A stretch of 64,000 nt of DNA, taken from CAVUAT01 sp963739545. GTDB taxonomy: Bacteria > Actinomycetota > Thermoleophilia > Solirubrobacterales > 70-9. The translations under genes and the position numbers were made by a program. The notes below the pieces were generated by a model. The model did no database searches, was not told the origin of the DNA, and worked only from the letters and a program-made list of their open reading frames with translations. The DNA lies in contig CAVUAT010000014.1 in assembly GCA_963739545.1 (NCBI GenBank), positions 744,001-808,000 of the forward strand. Reading direction: 5' to 3'. Shown here in pieces: positions 42,354 to 53,843 of the stretch (its first letter is position 1; every line of letters starts with the position of its first letter).

Positions 42354-43493
42354 ATGGCTCCGAATCGCGACTTCTACGAGGTGCTGGGCGTCTCGAAGAA
42401 CGCCTCGGCCGACGAGATCAAGAAGTCCTACCGCGAGTTGGCGCGCAAGTGGCACCCGGACCGAAACCACGACGACCCCGACGCTGAGGAGCGCTTCAAA
42501 GAGATCCAGCAGGCCTACGACACGCTCTCGGACGACGACAAGCGCAAGGAGTACGACTCGGGCGGGGCTTTCGGCGGGTTCGGGGGCTTCGGCGGTGCCG
42601 GACGCGGGGGCGGTGGGGCCGGAGGCTTCCCCGGCGGCTTCGCCTCCGACCTCGGCGGGATCTTCTCGACGATCTTCACCCGCGGGGGGGCCGAGGCCGG
42701 CGGCGGGCGCGCCCAGCGCGGCCGCGACCTCGAGGCCGAGGTCCAGCTCACATTCGACCAGGCGATGAACGGCGCCCAGATCACCGTCGCGGTGCCGACC
42801 ACCGAGACCTGCCCGACTTGCTCGGGCACGGGTGCGAAGCCCGGCACGTCCCCTCGCGTCTGCCCGCGCTGCGGCGGGCGCGGCGTCGACTCCGAGAGCC
42901 AGGGCTTCTTCTCGATCCAGCAGCCGTGCCCGGAGTGCGGCGGCCAGGGCCAGATCATCGACGACCCGTGCGAGACCTGCGCTGGCGCGGGCATCACGGA
43001 GCAGACCAAGCGCTACCGGGTCAACATCCCCGCGGGCGTCCACGACGGCAGCCGGATCCGACTCGCCGGCAAGGGCGAGGCCGGCTTCCGCGGGGGGCCG
43101 CGCGGCGACCTCTACGTCACCACCAGGGTCACGCCGTCCCCGGTCTTCCGCCAGCGGCCCGACGGCAACCTCGACGTCGACCTGCCGGTGAGCGTGACCG
43201 AGGCGATCCAGGGAGCGACTATCGAGGTCCCCACGCTGAACGGCTCGAAGAAGATCCGCATCCCGGCGGGGACCCAGCACGGGACGACCCAGCGACTGCG
43301 CGGCGAGGGACCGCCGCGGACCAAGGGAACCGGGCGAGGGGACATTCACTACCGCGTCCAGCTCGACGTACCGCGCAAGCTGAACGACGAGCAGCGCGAC
43401 GCCGTCGAGAAGCTGGCGGATAGCTTCAACGGGCAGAACCCGCGGGAGTCGCTGCTGAGGCAGGCCCCCCGTCCGGCCCAGGGTGGAGAGTGA
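42354..43493 (+). CDS. dnaJ: Chaperone DnaJ (Hsp40)
   Basis: The 379-residue protein has all type I DnaJ domains: the J domain with HPD (WHPDRNHDD, residues about 30), a Gly/Phe-rich linker (FGGFGGFGGAGRGGGG), four CxxCxGxG zinc repeats (CPTCSGTG, CPRCGGRG, CPECGGQG, CETCAGAG) and two beta-barrel peptide-binding domains. It delivers substrates to DnaK and stimulates ATP hydrolysis. It sits between grpE and hspR. The gap to hspR is only 4 bases from the stop. Confidence 0.98.
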   Translation: MAPNRDFYEVLGVSKNASADEIKKSYRELARKWHPDRNHDDPDAEERFKEIQQAYDTLSDDDKRKEYDSGGAFGGFGGFGGAGRGGGGAGGFPGGFASDLGGIFSTIFTRGGAEAGGGRAQRGRDLEAEVQLTFDQAMNGAQITVAVPTTETCPTCSGTGAKPGTSPRVCPRCGGRGVDSESQGFFSIQQPCPECGGQGQIIDDPCETCAGAGITEQTKRYRVNIPAGVHDGSRIRLAGKGEAGFRGGPRGDLYVTTRVTPSPVFRQRPDGNLDVDLPVSVTEAIQGATIEVPTLNGSKKIRIPAGTQHGTTQRLRGEGPPRTKGTGRGDIHYRVQLDVPRKLNDEQRDAVEKLADSFNGQNPRESLLRQAPRPAQGGE

Positions 43494-43497
43494 GTCG

Positions 43498-44029
43498 ATG
43501 GCCGGCGCCCAAGACAGCCGGGGGCCGCGCGGCGCACGCGCCACCAGGGTGCGCACGGAGGCCCGCCTCGACGCCGAGCGCGGCGTGTTCATGATCTCGG
43601 TCGCCGCCGAGCTTGCCGAGATGCACCCGCAGACGCTTCGCATGTACGAGGCGCGCGGGCTGATCGCCCCCAAGCGCTCGCCGAAGAACACGCGCCTTTA
43701 CTCGCAGGCCGACGTCGAGCGCCTGCGTCGGATCCAGCAGATGACCAGCGACGAGGGCCTCAACCTCGCCGGCGTCGAGACCGTGCTCGAGATGGAGGCC
43801 ACGGTCGAGCGGATGCACACCGAGATGGCGCGGCTGCGAAAGCGCGCGGCCGAGATGGAGAAGCGGATGAGCGAGGAGCTCGAGCGCCTGCGCAGCTCGG
43901 CGGGCGGAGAGCTCGTCCCCTACGGCGCCTACAGCGCCCAGTTGACGCCGGCGCCGCGGCAACGGGGAAGGCGACGTCGTGCGCGTCCCGGTCCGCAAGC
44001 AGAGCTCCAAGAAGGAGTCGGGCAGCTAG
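43498..44029 (+). CDS. hspR: Heat-shock repressor HspR (frame broken near the C-terminus)
   Basis: The MerR-type regulator has a winged helix (FMISVAAELAEMHPQTLRMYE, then GLIAPKRSPKNTRLYSQAD) and a coiled coil up to residue about 148. The typical HspR tail (GDVVRVPVRKQSSKK) is present but in the next frame: one extra base at about 43957 separates it. Without correction the frame runs on as unrelated Arg-rich sequence into the opposite strand of the beta-lactamase gene. Restored, the protein is about 176 residues and ends at TAG 44027-44029, which shares CTAG with the convergent gene. HspR represses dnaK and clpB via HAIR palindromes. A sequencing error or a true mutation are both possible. 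Confidence 0.88.
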
Positions 44030-44883
44030 TTCGCCGGCCAGCGGGCTGCCGAGGGCGGCTCGGCGAGCAGGCGCCGCGTGATGCCCTCGAGCACTCCGTA
44101 GCTGGTCGTTCCCGGCGACAGGTCCGTCAGCACCGCGATCGCCACCCGGCGTCCGGAGCGGTGCTCGAGCAGGGCGGCCTGGTGGGTGACCGCGCCGGTC
44201 GTCCCCTCCGTGCCGGCGGGCCGCCAGCCGCCCTTGAAGTACACGGTCCACTCCGGCCCGACCGCCGATGGGATGCCCCAGCGCTGCGTGGAGGTGACGT
44301 CGGCGAGCAGCCGCTTCGCGTAGTCGTGGTGGGGCCCGGCGAGGTTGCGGTCGAGCCCCGAGTAGAAGCGGGCGAGGTCTCCGGCCGTCACCTGGGCCCC
44401 GCCCCAGTAGCCGGGGTCGACGCTGAAGCTGCGCATCCCCGCGCGCTGCGCGACCTCGGTCATACCGCTGTCGCCGACGCGCGCGTAGATAGCGCTGGCG
44501 GCGTCGTTGTCGGAGTAGGTGATCATCGGCTCCAGCAGCGAGCGCGTGCCCTCGTCGAGCGGCTCGCCCTGCGCTTCGAGACGCTTCAGCTCGGCGGCGA
44601 GCAGCAGGGACTTGGACGCGCTCGCGGAGCTGAACGCGTTGTCGAAGTCGAATCCCCGCAACCCGCCGTCGGAGTCAAGCACGGCAAACGAGACCGTCCC
44701 GCTGCTGGCCTCCGCGAGCGCCCGGGCCTGGCGCACGCGCTTCGATTCCGGGTAGGGGTCCCGGGGCCAGCTCGCGCCGGGCGCCGCGGTCGCAGGGACG
44801 GTCTGCCAGAGCAGGGCCGCCGCCGCGGCGGCGAGCACCAGCCGGCCCGCGAGCGGACCCCAATACGATCGCCTGACCCTCAT
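44026..44883 (-). CDS. Class A beta-lactamase-like secreted serine hydrolase
   Basis: The 285-residue protein has a signal peptide (RLVLAAAAAALLWQTVPATA) and the three penicillin-recognising motifs: SxxK as SASK (88-91), SDN (124-126) and KGG (217-219). The overall length and order fit class A enzymes, though it belongs to a divergent group, and I cannot place the omega-loop Glu, so beta-lactam hydrolysis is not certain; a transpeptidase- or esterase-like role is possible. ATG 44883 overlaps the ATG of the divergent gene in CATG, leaving no intergenic promoter. Confidence 0.85.
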   Translation of the reverse strand: MRVRRSYWGPLAGRLVLAAAAAALLWQTVPATAAPGASWPRDPYPESKRVRQARALAEASSGTVSFAVLDSDGGLRGFDFDNAFSSASASKSLLLAAELKRLEAQGEPLDEGTRSLLEPMITYSDNDAASAIYARVGDSGMTEVAQRAGMRSFSVDPGYWGGAQVTAGDLARFYSGLDRNLAGPHHDYAKRLLADVTSTQRWGIPSAVGPEWTVYFKGGWRPAGTEGTTGAVTHQAALLEHRSGRRVAIAVLTDLSPGTTSYGVLEGITRRLLAEPPSAARWPAN

Positions 44884-45340
44884 GGGTCTCCTACGCCGAA
44901 ATCCTCTCACCGATCCTCGCGTCGCCGTGCTCTCGGCGCCCGACGTCCGCGCCTTCACGCTCGCCTCGGGCGCGGGGCGGATCGCGATCGGAGTCGGCCT
45001 CGCGCTCGCCCCGCGGCAGGCTCTCGGCGCGCTCGGCTTCGCGGACTCATCGCCCTCGACGGTCGCCGTGGCGAGGATCGCCGGCGGGCGCGACATCGCG
45101 ATGGGGGTACAGACGCTGCTGTCGGGCGGCGACCCCGACCGCCTCGCGCAGGCCAGCCTCGCCAACGCCGCCGTCGACGCCGGGGACGCGTTCGCGTTCT
45201 CGGGCGCTCTCGCGGCCGGCGACGATGGAATCAGGGGTGCGGCGCTGCGAGGGATCGCGGGCGCGCTGCCGGCCGCTGCCGCGGGCCTGTGGGTCGCCTG
45301 GCGGCTGGGATCGCTGCCGGCCAAGGGCCCGTGCGCCTAG
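44882..45340 (+). CDS. Small membrane protein, DUF4267-like
   Basis: The protein (152 residues from ATG 44882) has several weakly hydrophobic segments (GRIAIGVGLALAPRQALGALGF, GRDIAMGVQTLL, LRGIAGALPAAAAGLWVAWRL) with the layout of DUF4267-type proteins. ATG 44882 overlaps the ATG of the opposite gene; an in-frame GTG at 44927 would give a 137-residue protein and free 43 bases for a regulatory region, so the start is uncertain. The stop shares CTAG with the convergent SnoaL-like gene. Function unknown. Confidence 0.6.
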   Translation: MGLLRRNPLTDPRVAVLSAPDVRAFTLASGAGRIAIGVGLALAPRQALGALGFADSSPSTVAVARIAGGRDIAMGVQTLLSGGDPDRLAQASLANAAVDAGDAFAFSGALAAGDDGIRGAALRGIAGALPAAAAGLWVAWRLGSLPAKGPCA

Positions 45341-45762
45341 CCCGACTGCCGATCGGCGAGGCCGGGGTCTAGGCCGGCGTCGGCCAGCGCCTCGCGGCGG
45401 TCCTGGTAGAGCCTCCAGTGGACGACCTTGCCGTCGCGGAAGGTCATCGTGTGGGCATCGCGGAACTCGACCTCCATCTCGCCGCGCACCCCGCTGCCCT
45501 GGCCCGCCGTGTGGACCATGGCCACGACCCGGTCGCCGGCGGGGATGAACACATAATCCCTGACGGCGATGGACTCCCAGGAGTCCAGCATCGGGGCCAG
45601 GGCCTGCGCGAGAGCGGCGCGCCCTCGGATCGGCTCGCCGCCGGGTAGATCGGGGTCGTAGAGCTCGATGTCCGCGTCGAAGAACCGCAGCACCGCGTCC
45701 ATCCCGGATTCGTTGAAAGCGGCGATGATCTGCCTCAAGGTCTCGACGTTGGATTCGGTCAC
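45337..45762 (-). CDS. SnoaL-like/NTF2-fold protein
   Basis: The 141-residue protein has the cone-shaped NTF2 fold typical of SnoaL-like polyketide cyclases and small isomerases: VETLRQIIAAFNESGMDAVLR at the start, DADIELYDPDLPGG, and the strands VVAMVHTAGQGSGVRGEM and GKVVHWRLYQDRREAL. The family is diverse and many members have no known reaction. The start is GTG at 45762. The stop shares CTAG with the gene at 44882. Confidence 0.8.
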   Translation of the reverse strand: MTESNVETLRQIIAAFNESGMDAVLRFFDADIELYDPDLPGGEPIRGRAALAQALAPMLDSWESIAVRDYVFIPAGDRVVAMVHTAGQGSGVRGEMEVEFRDAHTMTFRDGKVVHWRLYQDRREALADAGLDPGLADRQSG

Positions 45763-45800
45763 GCGCGAATCCTAGCCAGGCGCGCCACCCGGCTACAATA

Positions 45801-45822
45801 TGAGTCGTATCCACTTAGATTT
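45801..45822 (+). promoter_or_regulatory. HAIR-like palindrome and ACTTAGATTT upstream of clpB
   Basis: TGAGT (45801-45805), a 7-base spacer and ACTTA (45813-45817) resemble the inner part of the HspR-binding HAIR consensus CTTGAGT-N7-ACTCAAG. The right half continues as ACTTAGATTT, identical to the dnaK upstream element. HspR control of clpB is well known in actinobacteria, which supports this assignment. Confidence 0.5.
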
Positions 45823-45861
45823 TTTGCCTATCACCCATCAACCCGTTAGGATCTCCGACTG

Positions 45862-48474
<2,613 letters not shown>

Positions 48475-48559
48475 CCCTGCGCTGCAGGCGGTGTTGCGCG
48501 ACGCAATCGCCTCATTTGTGGGTATTCGGCTCTGCGGGCGAGCCGACGATTGAAACAAC

Positions 48560-49375
48560 GTGGGAATCAGGCACACAGCCGAGGACGCGCGCTGGTCGGT
48601 GCGCTGGGGCATTCGCGAGGCGGCGTGGGACGTCGAGGAGCGGGTGCTGTGGCGCGGGACCAACGCCGCGCGCCAGGCGGGTGAGCGGGCGCTCGCCGGC
48701 AGCGAGCCGCTGCAGCGCCTGATCCAGACCAAGCTCGCATGGCCGGTCGCCGACGCTTGGCGCGATGGCGGAACGGTGATGCGCACCTCGATCGCGACCG
48801 CGGCCATCGCGGCGGTCGCCGCGACCGGTACTGCCGGAGGAGTGCTCCTCGCGAGTGAGAATCCCTCGGCCACGCCGCGGGCAAAGGTCGCAGAAGCACC
48901 GTCGACCTTCGCGGCCTCGCCGATCCAAGAGACGCTCCAGGGGGTTACTCCCGACTTCGCCGCTGGATCGAAAGCAGCCGCCGTTCCCGCAGAAGGCAAT
49001 CCCGCCGCCGCCACCGGGAAGGCCCGGGCGCCGATCGCCGTTCCGCAGCCCGGCGCTCCGCCCACCCAGGTAGCCGAGGCCTTCGCTGAAGCCTTCGTTC
49101 GCTATGAGGTCGGTGAAGTCGACGAGAGCACCGCCGCGACCTTCGCGGCAGTTGCAGAGAAGCCGCTTGCGCAGTCGCTCGAGCAGGACCCGCCGCGACT
49201 GCCGGCCGGCACCGAGGTACCGGAGGCAAGAGTGATGAACGTCGTCCTCTCGGAGCCCGACGGCAAGCAGGTCGAGGCCAGCGTCTCGCTCCTGCGCCTG
49301 CGGGCCGCGAGCGAGCTGCGACTCACCCTTCAGGCCTACCCCGAGGGGTGGCAGGTGGTCGGGGTCAGAGGCTGA
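48560..49375 (+). CDS. Hypothetical single-pass membrane protein
   Basis: The 271-residue protein (GTG start) has a cytosolic N-terminal region of about 70 residues rich in Trp/Arg (WSVRWGIREAAWDVEERVLW), a transmembrane helix at about 75-97 (TSIATAAIAAVAATGTAGGVLL), a low-complexity Ala/Pro linker and an extracytoplasmic domain (VAEAFAEAFVRYEVGEVDES ... LRLTLQAYPEGWQVVGVRG). The stop overlaps the start of the cell-wall hydrolase gene (TGATG), so they are coupled and may work together at the cell wall. No family was recognised. Confidence 0.7.
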   Translation: MGIRHTAEDARWSVRWGIREAAWDVEERVLWRGTNAARQAGERALAGSEPLQRLIQTKLAWPVADAWRDGGTVMRTSIATAAIAAVAATGTAGGVLLASENPSATPRAKVAEAPSTFAASPIQETLQGVTPDFAAGSKAAAVPAEGNPAAATGKARAPIAVPQPGAPPTQVAEAFAEAFVRYEVGEVDESTAATFAAVAEKPLAQSLEQDPPRLPAGTEVPEARVMNVVLSEPDGKQVEASVSLLRLRAASELRLTLQAYPEGWQVVGVRG

Positions 49376-50992
49376 TGCGGCGCTTTCGCGCGGTGCTCGC
49401 CGCCTCCGTTCTCGGCGCGGCGATCGCCGCGCAGGCCGCCGTCGCCCAGACTTCGACTGAGCCGGTCACCACACCCACCACCCCGACCGTGCCCACGCCA
49501 CCGCCGGTGACCCCGCCGGCCCCTGCTCCGAAGCCCGCGCCGAAGCCGAAGCCGAAGCCCGCCAAGCCTTCGAAACCCTCCAAGCCCGCCGAAGGCCGAG
49601 GCGCCAGACGACCCGGCGGACACCGGTGGCACCGCTCCGGACAGCGAGCAGGGCACCGATGACCCCGACCAGATCGCGGCTGCGGAGATGCCGCTGCCGG
49701 CTCCCGCCTCGTGCGGCGATACGTCTGTTCCAGCCTTCCTGATCCCGATCTACCAGGCCGCTTCGAAGGAGTACGGCCTCGGCCACGCCGGTCCCTCGAT
49801 CCTGGCGGCGATCAATGAGATCGAGACCGGGTTCGGCGTCAACCAGGGGCCGTCGTCGGCCGGCGCAGTCGGCTGGATGCAGTTCATGCCTGCGACTTGG
49901 GCGGCCTACGGCGTGGACGCCAACGGCGACGGGGTGCGCGACCCCGCAGACCCCGAGGACGCCATCCACGCGGCCGCCCGCTACCTGAAGGCGGGCGGGA
50001 TGCCGGAGGACCCCGAGGGCGCGATCTTCGCCTACAACCACGCCGACTGGTACGTCGCCGACGTCCTCGCGCGCGCGGCCTGCTTCGGCGGCATCGGCAG
50101 CGGCGCCCTCGGCGGGCTCTCGCTGATCCCGAAGCGCCAGCAGCTGATCTGCTCGCCGAGCGACGATGCCGGCAAGATCCCCGAGGGGTACCTGCAGGCG
50201 TTCCAGAACGCCGCCGGCGACTACGACGTCGGCGAGGACGGCGTCTGGGCGCTCGCGGCGGTGGCCCGGCTCGAATCCGACTATGGCCGGGCCATGACGC
50301 CGTCCGAGTTCGAGGCCACCGGGCCGCTCGGCATCTCCGACTACAACTGGGACGCCTTCCGTGTCGATGGCGACGGCGACGGCGAGATCAAGCGCGAGAG
50401 CGTCGGTGACTCCGCCTCGACGCTTGCCCGGATGATCTGGGCCTCGGGCAGCCTCCGGGCCGGAATTTTCAAGCACAACCAGGCCGCGTGGTACGTGCAG
50501 GAGGTCCTCGACGAGGCCGAGCCGATCGCCGGCAAGTGCCGGGTCCGCACGGTCGCGTACTCGATCGCCCTCCCGGGGCCCACCTCGGTGCCGATCAATT
50601 GGGAGAACGTCGAGCTCTCGAACTCTCTCGAGCTGTGGGACATCCAGCAGGGAATGGTCGACGCCCGGATCTTGACCCTGATCGCCGCGATCAGCCAGGA
50701 GCACACCCTGCGGATCTCGTCGCTTCGGTCGGACCACTCGATGAACACCACGAGTGGGAACGTCTCCAACCACTACTTCGGCCGCGCCATGGACATCGCC
50801 TCGATCGACGGCGTGCCCTGCACGGTGACCGCGGTCGACAGCCCCTGCGGCGAGATGGTGCGCTCGCTCACCACCCTGCCGCCCGAGCTGAAGCCGACCG
50901 AGCTGATCTTCTGCTTCGACGCCGACGGCCCCGGCCCCGCGTTCGCGGCCGCCGACCACTGCGACCACATCCACGCAGGCTTCGACAGCTAG
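49375..50992 (+). CDS. Secreted lytic transglycosylase with duplicated SLT-like region and C-terminal peptidase-like domain (frame broken)
   Basis: The N-terminal 70 codons from ATG 49375 give a signal peptide and a Pro/Lys linker. One extra base in the run at about 49576-49591 shifts the frame; the continuation (PKAEAPDDPADTGGTAPD) is clearly coding. Corrected length is about 538 residues. The first SLT/GH23 domain has catalytic Glu in AINEIETGFG and GWMQFMPATWAAYG. A second, weaker SLT-like unit has ARLESDYGRA and FKHNQAAWYVQEV. The end holds an M15-like zinc site, NHYFGRAMD then CDHIHAGF. Likely cleaves peptidoglycan glycan strands. The frame break is probably a base error. Confidence 0.8.
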
Positions 50993-51094
50993 GGCCCGCG
51001 ACGCCGGAGCCCAGCAGGCGCTCCGAACCCTCCGGGTAGCGGGCCCGTAGTGTGGTTCGCGAGGCCCGCGAGGCCGATCCGCTAGACACGGGGC

Positions 51095-51553
51095 ATGAAG
51101 TTCCACGTCCTCGAGCGCGAGCAGAAGCTCGCGCAACCGCCGGAGGAGGTCTTTCCCTTCTTCGCCGAGGCGCGCAACCTCGGTCAGATCACGCCCGCGT
51201 TCCTTCACTTCAGGGTTCTGAGCCAGGAGCCCGCCGAGATGGGCCCCGGGACGCTGATCCGCTACCGGATCCGGCTGCGCGGCGTTCCCGTTCGCTGGCT
51301 GACGAGGATCGAGCTATGGCAGCCGACGCGGCGCTTCGTCGACCTGCAGCTGAAGGGCCCCTACCGCTACTGGCACCACACGCACGCCTTCGAGCCCGAC
51401 TCGGGCGGCACGTTGATGCGCGACACGGTCCGCTATGCAATGCGCGCGGGGCCGATCGGCGAAGCGGTCCACAACCGGCTGGTCGCGCGCGACCTGGCGA
51501 AGATCTTCGACTACCGCTTCGAGCAGATCGCGAAGATCTTCGAGGCGCGCTGA
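51095..51553 (+). CDS. SRPBCC (START-like) protein
   Basis: The 152-residue protein has the helix-grip fold of polyketide-cyclase/START-like ligand-binding proteins: FHVLEREQKLAQPPEEVFPFF at the N-terminus, the cavity strands TLIRYRIRLRGVPVRWLTRI and FVDLQLKGPYRYWHHTHAF, and a long C-terminal helix (KIFDYRFEQIAKIFEAR). This subgroup is often fused or adjacent to nucleoside-diphosphate-sugar epimerases or unknown enzymes. It probably binds a hydrophobic ligand. It stops 1 base before the convergent methyltransferase stop. Confidence 0.82.
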   Translation: MKFHVLEREQKLAQPPEEVFPFFAEARNLGQITPAFLHFRVLSQEPAEMGPGTLIRYRIRLRGVPVRWLTRIELWQPTRRFVDLQLKGPYRYWHHTHAFEPDSGGTLMRDTVRYAMRAGPIGEAVHNRLVARDLAKIFDYRFEQIAKIFEAR

Positions 51554-51554
51554 C

Positions 51555-52214
51555 TCAGGCGCGTTCGGCGGCGGGCCGACGCGCGACGCCGCTGATCATC
51601 GGCTTCATCCACGGCGGGGCCTTCGGCATCTCGGTGCGGTCCATCAGCTCGATCCGAAGGCCGGCCCCGGCGAGGGCGTCGGGCGTGGCTCGGTTCGGGT
51701 GGCAGCCCCCGGCGATCCAGCCCCACGGCCGGTCGAGGCGATCCTGCCACCACGCGGTCGCGCGGCCGTCGGAGCGGACGTGCTCGAGGTAGAGCAGCGC
51801 GCCGCCGGGGACCAGCACCCTCCGCGCCTCGGCCAGTGAGCGCTCGGGCCTCGGGACGGTGCAGAGCACGAGCGTCGAGACGAGGGTGTCGAAGCTCTCG
51901 TCCTCGAAGGGGAGCTCCTCGGCTCCGGCCCCTACGACGCTCACGTCGATACCTGAGGGGGCGCCCTGGTCGGCGAGGCGCTCTCGCAGCTTCTTCGCCA
52001 TGTGCGGATCGGGCTCGCTCATCACCAGCTCGGTGACCGAGCCGGGGTAGAGGGGGAGGTTGAGGCCGGTGCCCGCGCCGATCTCGAGCGTGCGCCCGGT
52101 CGCGCGGGAGAGCAGGTCGGCGCGCATGTCGGTGAGGCCGGCCTTCTCCGCGCCCTCGATCATCCGCTCGTAAACACGGGCGAAGATCGGATGCTCGGGC
52201 GCCGGCTCGGCCAT
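51555..52214 (-). CDS. Class I SAM methyltransferase, UbiE/phospholipid N-methyltransferase-like
   Basis: The 219-residue protein has SAM motif I (TLEIGAGTGLNLPLYP), motif II region (EELPFEDESFDTLVSTLVLC) and RRVLVPGGALLYLEHV. The pattern LYP, EH-R and the late GCHPNRAT are typical of small methyltransferases of the UbiE/Methyltransf_11 group acting on lipids, quinones or phosphatidylethanolamine. The C-terminus has no membrane helix. Start ATG 52214, divergent from the GYD gene with 48 bases between. Substrate not determined. Confidence 0.82.
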   Translation of the reverse strand: MAEPAPEHPIFARVYERMIEGAEKAGLTDMRADLLSRATGRTLEIGAGTGLNLPLYPGSVTELVMSEPDPHMAKKLRERLADQGAPSGIDVSVVGAGAEELPFEDESFDTLVSTLVLCTVPRPERSLAEARRVLVPGGALLYLEHVRSDGRATAWWQDRLDRPWGWIAGGCHPNRATPDALAGAGLRIELMDRTEMPKAPPWMKPMISGVARRPAAERA

Positions 52215-52262
52215 CGAGGTGATGATATGAGTGGCGACGGCAATCCGAACAGAGGAGACGCG

Positions 52263-52544
52263 ATGCCCACCTACGTGATGCTCACCAACCTCACGCCCGA
52301 AGGCGTGCAGACGCTGAAGAACAACCCGACAAGGGTGCAGGAGGTCAACAAGGAGGTCGAGCAGCTCGGCGTCACCGTCAAGGAGCAGTGGGCCACCCTC
52401 GGCCAGTACGACTTCATCACGATCATCGAGGCACCCGACGACAGGACGATGGCCAAGGTCTCCGTGGAGCTCGGCTCGCGCGGGACGATGACCAGCCAGA
52501 CGATGGCCGCGCTCCCCTCGGGAGAGCTGGCGAAGGCCCTCTGA
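52263..52544 (+). CDS. GYD-domain protein
   Basis: The 93-residue protein is a GYD-domain ferredoxin-like fold, named for a Gly-x-Tyr-Asp motif, seen as LGQYDFITIIEAPDD (residues about 48-62). Such small proteins of unknown function are common in actinobacteria and proteobacteria. The start is supported by AGAGGAGA 4-12 bases upstream. It ends 2 bases before the purD start, so it heads the purine gene series; the linkage could be transcriptional only. Confidence 0.85.
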   Translation: MPTYVMLTNLTPEGVQTLKNNPTRVQEVNKEVEQLGVTVKEQWATLGQYDFITIIEAPDDRTMAKVSVELGSRGTMTSQTMAALPSGELAKAL

Positions 52545-52546
52545 GC

Positions 52547-53830
52547 TTGAGGATCCTCGTCACAGGCGGTGGGGGCCGCGAGCACGCGATAGTCCGCGCC
52601 CTCGCCCGCTCGCCGCAGGGCCCCGAGGTGCTGTGCACTCCCGGCAACGCCGGGATCGCCGCCGACGCACGCTGCCTCGACGCCGGCGCAGAGGACGTGC
52701 CGGCGATCGTTGCGGCCGCGCGCGATGAGGGCGTCGATCTGGTCGTCGTCGGGCCCGAGGCCCCGCTCGTCGAGGGACTCGTCGACGAGCTCGAGGGGGC
52801 CGGCATCCCGGCCTTCGGGCCGAGCGGCGAGGCCGCGCGGATAGAGGGCTCAAAGCTCTTCGCAAAGGAGCTGATGGACGAGGCCGGTGTCCCGACCGCG
52901 GCCCACACGGTGCTGCGCTCGCACAAGGAGGCCCTCGAGCAGATCGCGCACACCTCATATCCCGCGGTACTGAAAGCCGACGGCCTGGCGGCGGGCAAGG
53001 GAGTGATCATCTGCGAGAGCGAGCAGCACGCGCTCGATGCCGCCGCCGTGTTCTTCGAGGAGGAGCGCTTCGGCGCCACGGAGGTGGTCCTCGAAGAGTT
53101 CCTCGACGGCGAGGAGCTCTCGCTGCTCGCCATCTGCGACGGCGAGAACGTGGTGCCGCTGGCGCCCGCGCAGGACTACAAGCGGATCGGCGACGGCGAC
53201 GAGGGACCTAACACCGGCGGCATGGGCAGCTACTCGCCCGTCCCGGGCTTCGACGCCGACGAGGTCGACCAGCTCGTCGAAGCGATCCACCGCCCCGTCG
53301 TCGACGCGATGGCACGTCGCGGGACGCCCTACCGCGGGGTCCTCTACGCAGGGCTGATGATCGGCTCGGCCGGCACCAAGGTGCTCGAATTCAATTGCCG
53401 TTTCGGCGACCCCGAGACTCAGGCGGTCCTGCCCAGGATGCGCTCGGACCTGGTCGAGCTCTGCGCCGCCTCGCGAGAGACAGGCGGACTCGCCGGCGTG
53501 CGCGCGGAGTTCAGCGACGATTGGGCCGTCACGCTGGTGATGGCCTCGGCCGGCTACCCGGAGTCATCGTCGAAGGGAGACGTGATCAGCGGGCTCGACG
53601 ATGTAGAGACCCTGGAGGGCGTCGAGGTCAGCCACGCCGGCACCTCGCTCAACGCGGCCGGGGACATCGTCACCGCGGGTGGACGGGTGCTGAACGTGAC
53701 GGGGCTCGGGCCCACTCCCGCAGACGCCCGCCGCCGCGCCTACGATGCCGCCGATCGGATCAACTTCGATGGCGCGCAGGTCCGCCGGGACATCGCGGCC
53801 CGCGCGGTGGACCGCGTCGCCGCCGCCTGA
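52547..53830 (+). CDS. purD: Phosphoribosylamine-glycine ligase
   Basis: The 427-residue ATP-grasp enzyme (GAR synthetase) couples glycine to phosphoribosylamine, step 2 of purine synthesis. Motifs: RILVTGGGGREHAI at the start, VVVGPEAPLVEGL, AVLKADGLAAGKGV, DYKRIGDGDEGPNTGGMG and VLEFNCRFGDPE. The start is TTG 52547, following the GYD gene by 2 bases. PurE follows after 13 bases. Full length, no oddities. Confidence 0.97.
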   Translation: MRILVTGGGGREHAIVRALARSPQGPEVLCTPGNAGIAADARCLDAGAEDVPAIVAAARDEGVDLVVVGPEAPLVEGLVDELEGAGIPAFGPSGEAARIEGSKLFAKELMDEAGVPTAAHTVLRSHKEALEQIAHTSYPAVLKADGLAAGKGVIICESEQHALDAAAVFFEEERFGATEVVLEEFLDGEELSLLAICDGENVVPLAPAQDYKRIGDGDEGPNTGGMGSYSPVPGFDADEVDQLVEAIHRPVVDAMARRGTPYRGVLYAGLMIGSAGTKVLEFNCRFGDPETQAVLPRMRSDLVELCAASRETGGLAGVRAEFSDDWAVTLVMASAGYPESSSKGDVISGLDDVETLEGVEVSHAGTSLNAAGDIVTAGGRVLNVTGLGPTPADARRRAYDAADRINFDGAQVRRDIAARAVDRVAAA

Positions 53831-53843
53831 GCGAGAGGAAGAG

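Noticed and set aside
44026..44883. Calling the beta-lactamase-like gene an antibiotic-resistance gene
   Set aside because: The three motifs support the fold, but the omega-loop Glu could not be placed and nothing in the context indicates resistance.
43483..45372. A 629-codon frame running from hspR across the beta-lactamase-like gene
   Set aside because: After about residue 160 the translation is Arg-rich antisense of a gene with clear SxxK, SDN and KGG motifs; the true hspR tail lies in the next frame.
45047..45814. Long minus-strand frame overlapping the SnoaL-like gene
   Set aside because: It is a shifted-frame shadow; the 45337-45762 frame has the NTF2-fold pattern.
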